A stretch of 64,000 bases of DNA from Notospermus geniculatus (taxonomy: Eukaryota; Nemertea; Pilidiophora; Heteronemertea; Lineidae), in the NCBI GenBank assembly GCA_002633025.1, contig NMRB01002315.1:1-64000 (forward strand), given 5' to 3'. The notes beneath the pieces are model-generated. The model searched no databases, was not told where the DNA came from, and saw nothing but the letters and a program-made list of their open reading frames with translations. Every line of letters starts with the position of its first letter. Positions within the stretch are counted from its first letter, which is position 1. Positions 62,955 through 64,000 of this stretch are shown piece by piece. Both the position numbers and the translations under genes were made by a program.

Positions 62955-62960
62955 TTTATT
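62955..62960 (-). terminator. poly(A) signal of the 63.3-kb peptide gene
   Basis: AATAAA on the minus strand, in sequence conserved with 59515-59520. Confidence 0.7.
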
Positions 62961-63136
62961 TTTCACTCAAATCTCACATTAATGCGGTTCCGAATTAAAC
63001 GTTTTGTCAAATAACAACTCAAAAGATTTTTCCGATTCTGTCGCTAAATTTGGTAGGTTTCACAGGAAATGTAAGAGCATTTCGTTTGTGTATCTTCCTC
63101 CTGTCAAATGACGTACCGTTTTTTTCCCTTCAGTTT

Positions 63137-63352
63137 TTATTCGGTGCAAGAGTGCTGACAAGAAACGACGCATTGGAATTGAAACTTCATAGCGGTAAAC
63201 CCCTCACAGCCCTTTTCCTCTCGGCATTTTGTTTCGCAGTCGTTTTCGTCTCTTTTCCCAAAAAGTATGTCACTATCGCGGCGATCAAAATATGGCCTTG
63301 TTTTCTCAGCCGACGCAGCGCTTGCCATCATAGCGAATGCGACCAGGAACAC
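63137..63352 (-). CDS. cysteine-rich secreted precursor, array member 4
   Basis: Minus strand; acceptor ATTTTTCAG before 63352, stop TAA at 63137-63139. Exon 2 encodes 71 residues: leader end VFLVAFAMMASA, propeptide (FDRRDSDILFGKR), then the module C-x3-C-x5-C-x11-C-x3-C-x3-C (CETKCREEKGC, QCVVSCQHSC). It is the closest relative of the 59.7-kb gene, but similarity in the intron stops at about 63461, just before where the short first exon should be. No MKSAMLV-like exon is visible up to 64000. So the first exon lies beyond the window, has been replaced, or translation starts at the in-frame intronic ATG at 63382 (81-aa product with its own leader). The 183-residue plus-strand frame over it is an antisense shadow. 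Confidence 0.68.
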   Translation of the reverse strand: MFLVAFAMMASAASAEKTRPYFDRRDSDILFGKRDENDCETKCREEKGCEGFTAMKFQFQCVVSCQHSCTE

Positions 63353-63639
63353 CTGAAAAATTGGACCAAGAGTGGTGAACATGTCACCGTATTTTTGACT
63401 TTGGAGAATAATGTTTTATCTCGTCAATGGGGACTTTATTGCCGTCAGAGGACACCACCAGTTAGCGGTCCTGGCACGTCACGAAATCTGACGTCACAGA
63501 GAAGTGCGCGGCATGACGTCATCCATAATGACGTGGCGGCAAAGGCTTACGTCTGTGACGTCATTAGAGGACAGAAGTCTTTTGGGAACGGCAAGTTGTA
63601 GGGCCTACAGTAACTATCATAACATGCGGCACGGCTTCA

Positions 63640-64000
63640 CGAAGCCTTTCTCGTATTCTCCGTAGTTTTTAACCAGTTACGTAACTGAAAACGGCGTTTT
63701 TATGTATTTTGACCCATTTTCTGTTAATTTACATGAAAAACGTAATTTCTTATTACATAACTACTAAAAGCAATTAAGAACATGCATGTCTGCTTCTGAG
63801 GCACCATGTTTCTATCTGTTGGTAATACATTTATGGGGTGTAAATCCCACCGTTCAAAAGTTAGCTGTACATCGGGTCCCATTCTCCTGTACAAAGCTTA
63901 GTTCTTGGGTCCAATGATAAAGTCAGTGTCCTGAGCTTCAAACGGGATTTTCTCGAAACGTTCAAGGGTGCCAGAGTGGCACCCGGCGGATTCTGAATCT
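63640..64000 (-). repeat. palindromic dispersed repeat, copy 2
   Basis: Core (CGGCGTTTTTATGTATTTTG through ATTTCTTATTACATAAC) then flank (GAGGCACCATGTTTCTATCT through GTGCCAGAGTGGCACCCGG). See 15990-16350 for the copy in which core and flank have the opposite relative orientation. Runs off the window edge. Confidence 0.75.

Noticed and set aside
63050-63601. 183-residue plus-strand frame
   Set aside because: Antisense to the cysteine-rich peptide gene at 63137-63352 and its intron; no start context, domain or matching frame at the 59.7-kb paralogue.

Overview
The window is animal genomic DNA, most likely from a marine invertebrate. It has GT-AG introns, TATA-box promoters, signal-peptide first exons and immunoglobulin-superfamily (IgSF) exons split by introns. 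It also has only weak CpG depletion, a 5'-truncated non-LTR retrotransposon, a tRNA-derived SINE and dozens of short inverted-repeat elements. Frequent tacatgta and taggcctac words fit an echinoderm, cephalochordate, hemichordate or mollusc. I cannot settle the phylum from sequence alone. Most open frames in the window are chance or repeat-derived; few genes are real.

Genes: all well supported genes are on the minus strand. (1) An IgSF gene, 5' part only: signal exon 12643-12703 with a TATA box, then an Ig exon at 3099-3353; the rest runs towards or past the left edge. (2) A complete seven-exon IgSF gene, 46681 down to 35598. It encodes 334 aa: signal peptide, three Ig-like domains and a hydrophobic C-terminus typical of a GPI anchor signal. 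Every junction is GT-AG and the phases are consistent throughout. (3) Four short cysteine-rich secreted precursors at about 53.0, 56.2, 59.9 and 63.3 kb. They form a tandem array with spacing of about 3.4 kb. Each has a hydrophobic leader starting at a phase-0 splice acceptor, and three have a Lys-Arg site just before a six-cysteine C-terminal module. The two right-hand copies keep near-identical leader, intron and 3' flank while the mature peptide has diverged almost completely.

Repeats: 0.2-1.5 kb holds a LINE fragment. 2.35-3.0 kb is a stack of nested miniature elements. 4.5-12.5 kb carries tandem repeats, a 620-bp foldback and a three-unit GGTTCT array in intron 1 of IgSF gene 1. 13-34 kb is almost wholly foldbacks, duplications and simple sequence. 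The introns of IgSF gene 2 hold several foldbacks, a three-copy palindrome array and a LINE 3' end. 47-50 kb and 53.5-62.9 kb are again MITE-rich, with a 12-bp minisatellite at 57.4-57.9 kb. Several unrelated MITE families are packed with TGACGTCA (CREB/ATF-like) and GCCATNTTGG or ATGGCGGC (YY1-like) words.

How it fits together: a plausible reading is a locus of secreted or surface-anchored defence or recognition products (two IgSF genes plus a rapidly evolving peptide array) embedded in MITE-dense DNA. The functional link between the two gene types is inference only.
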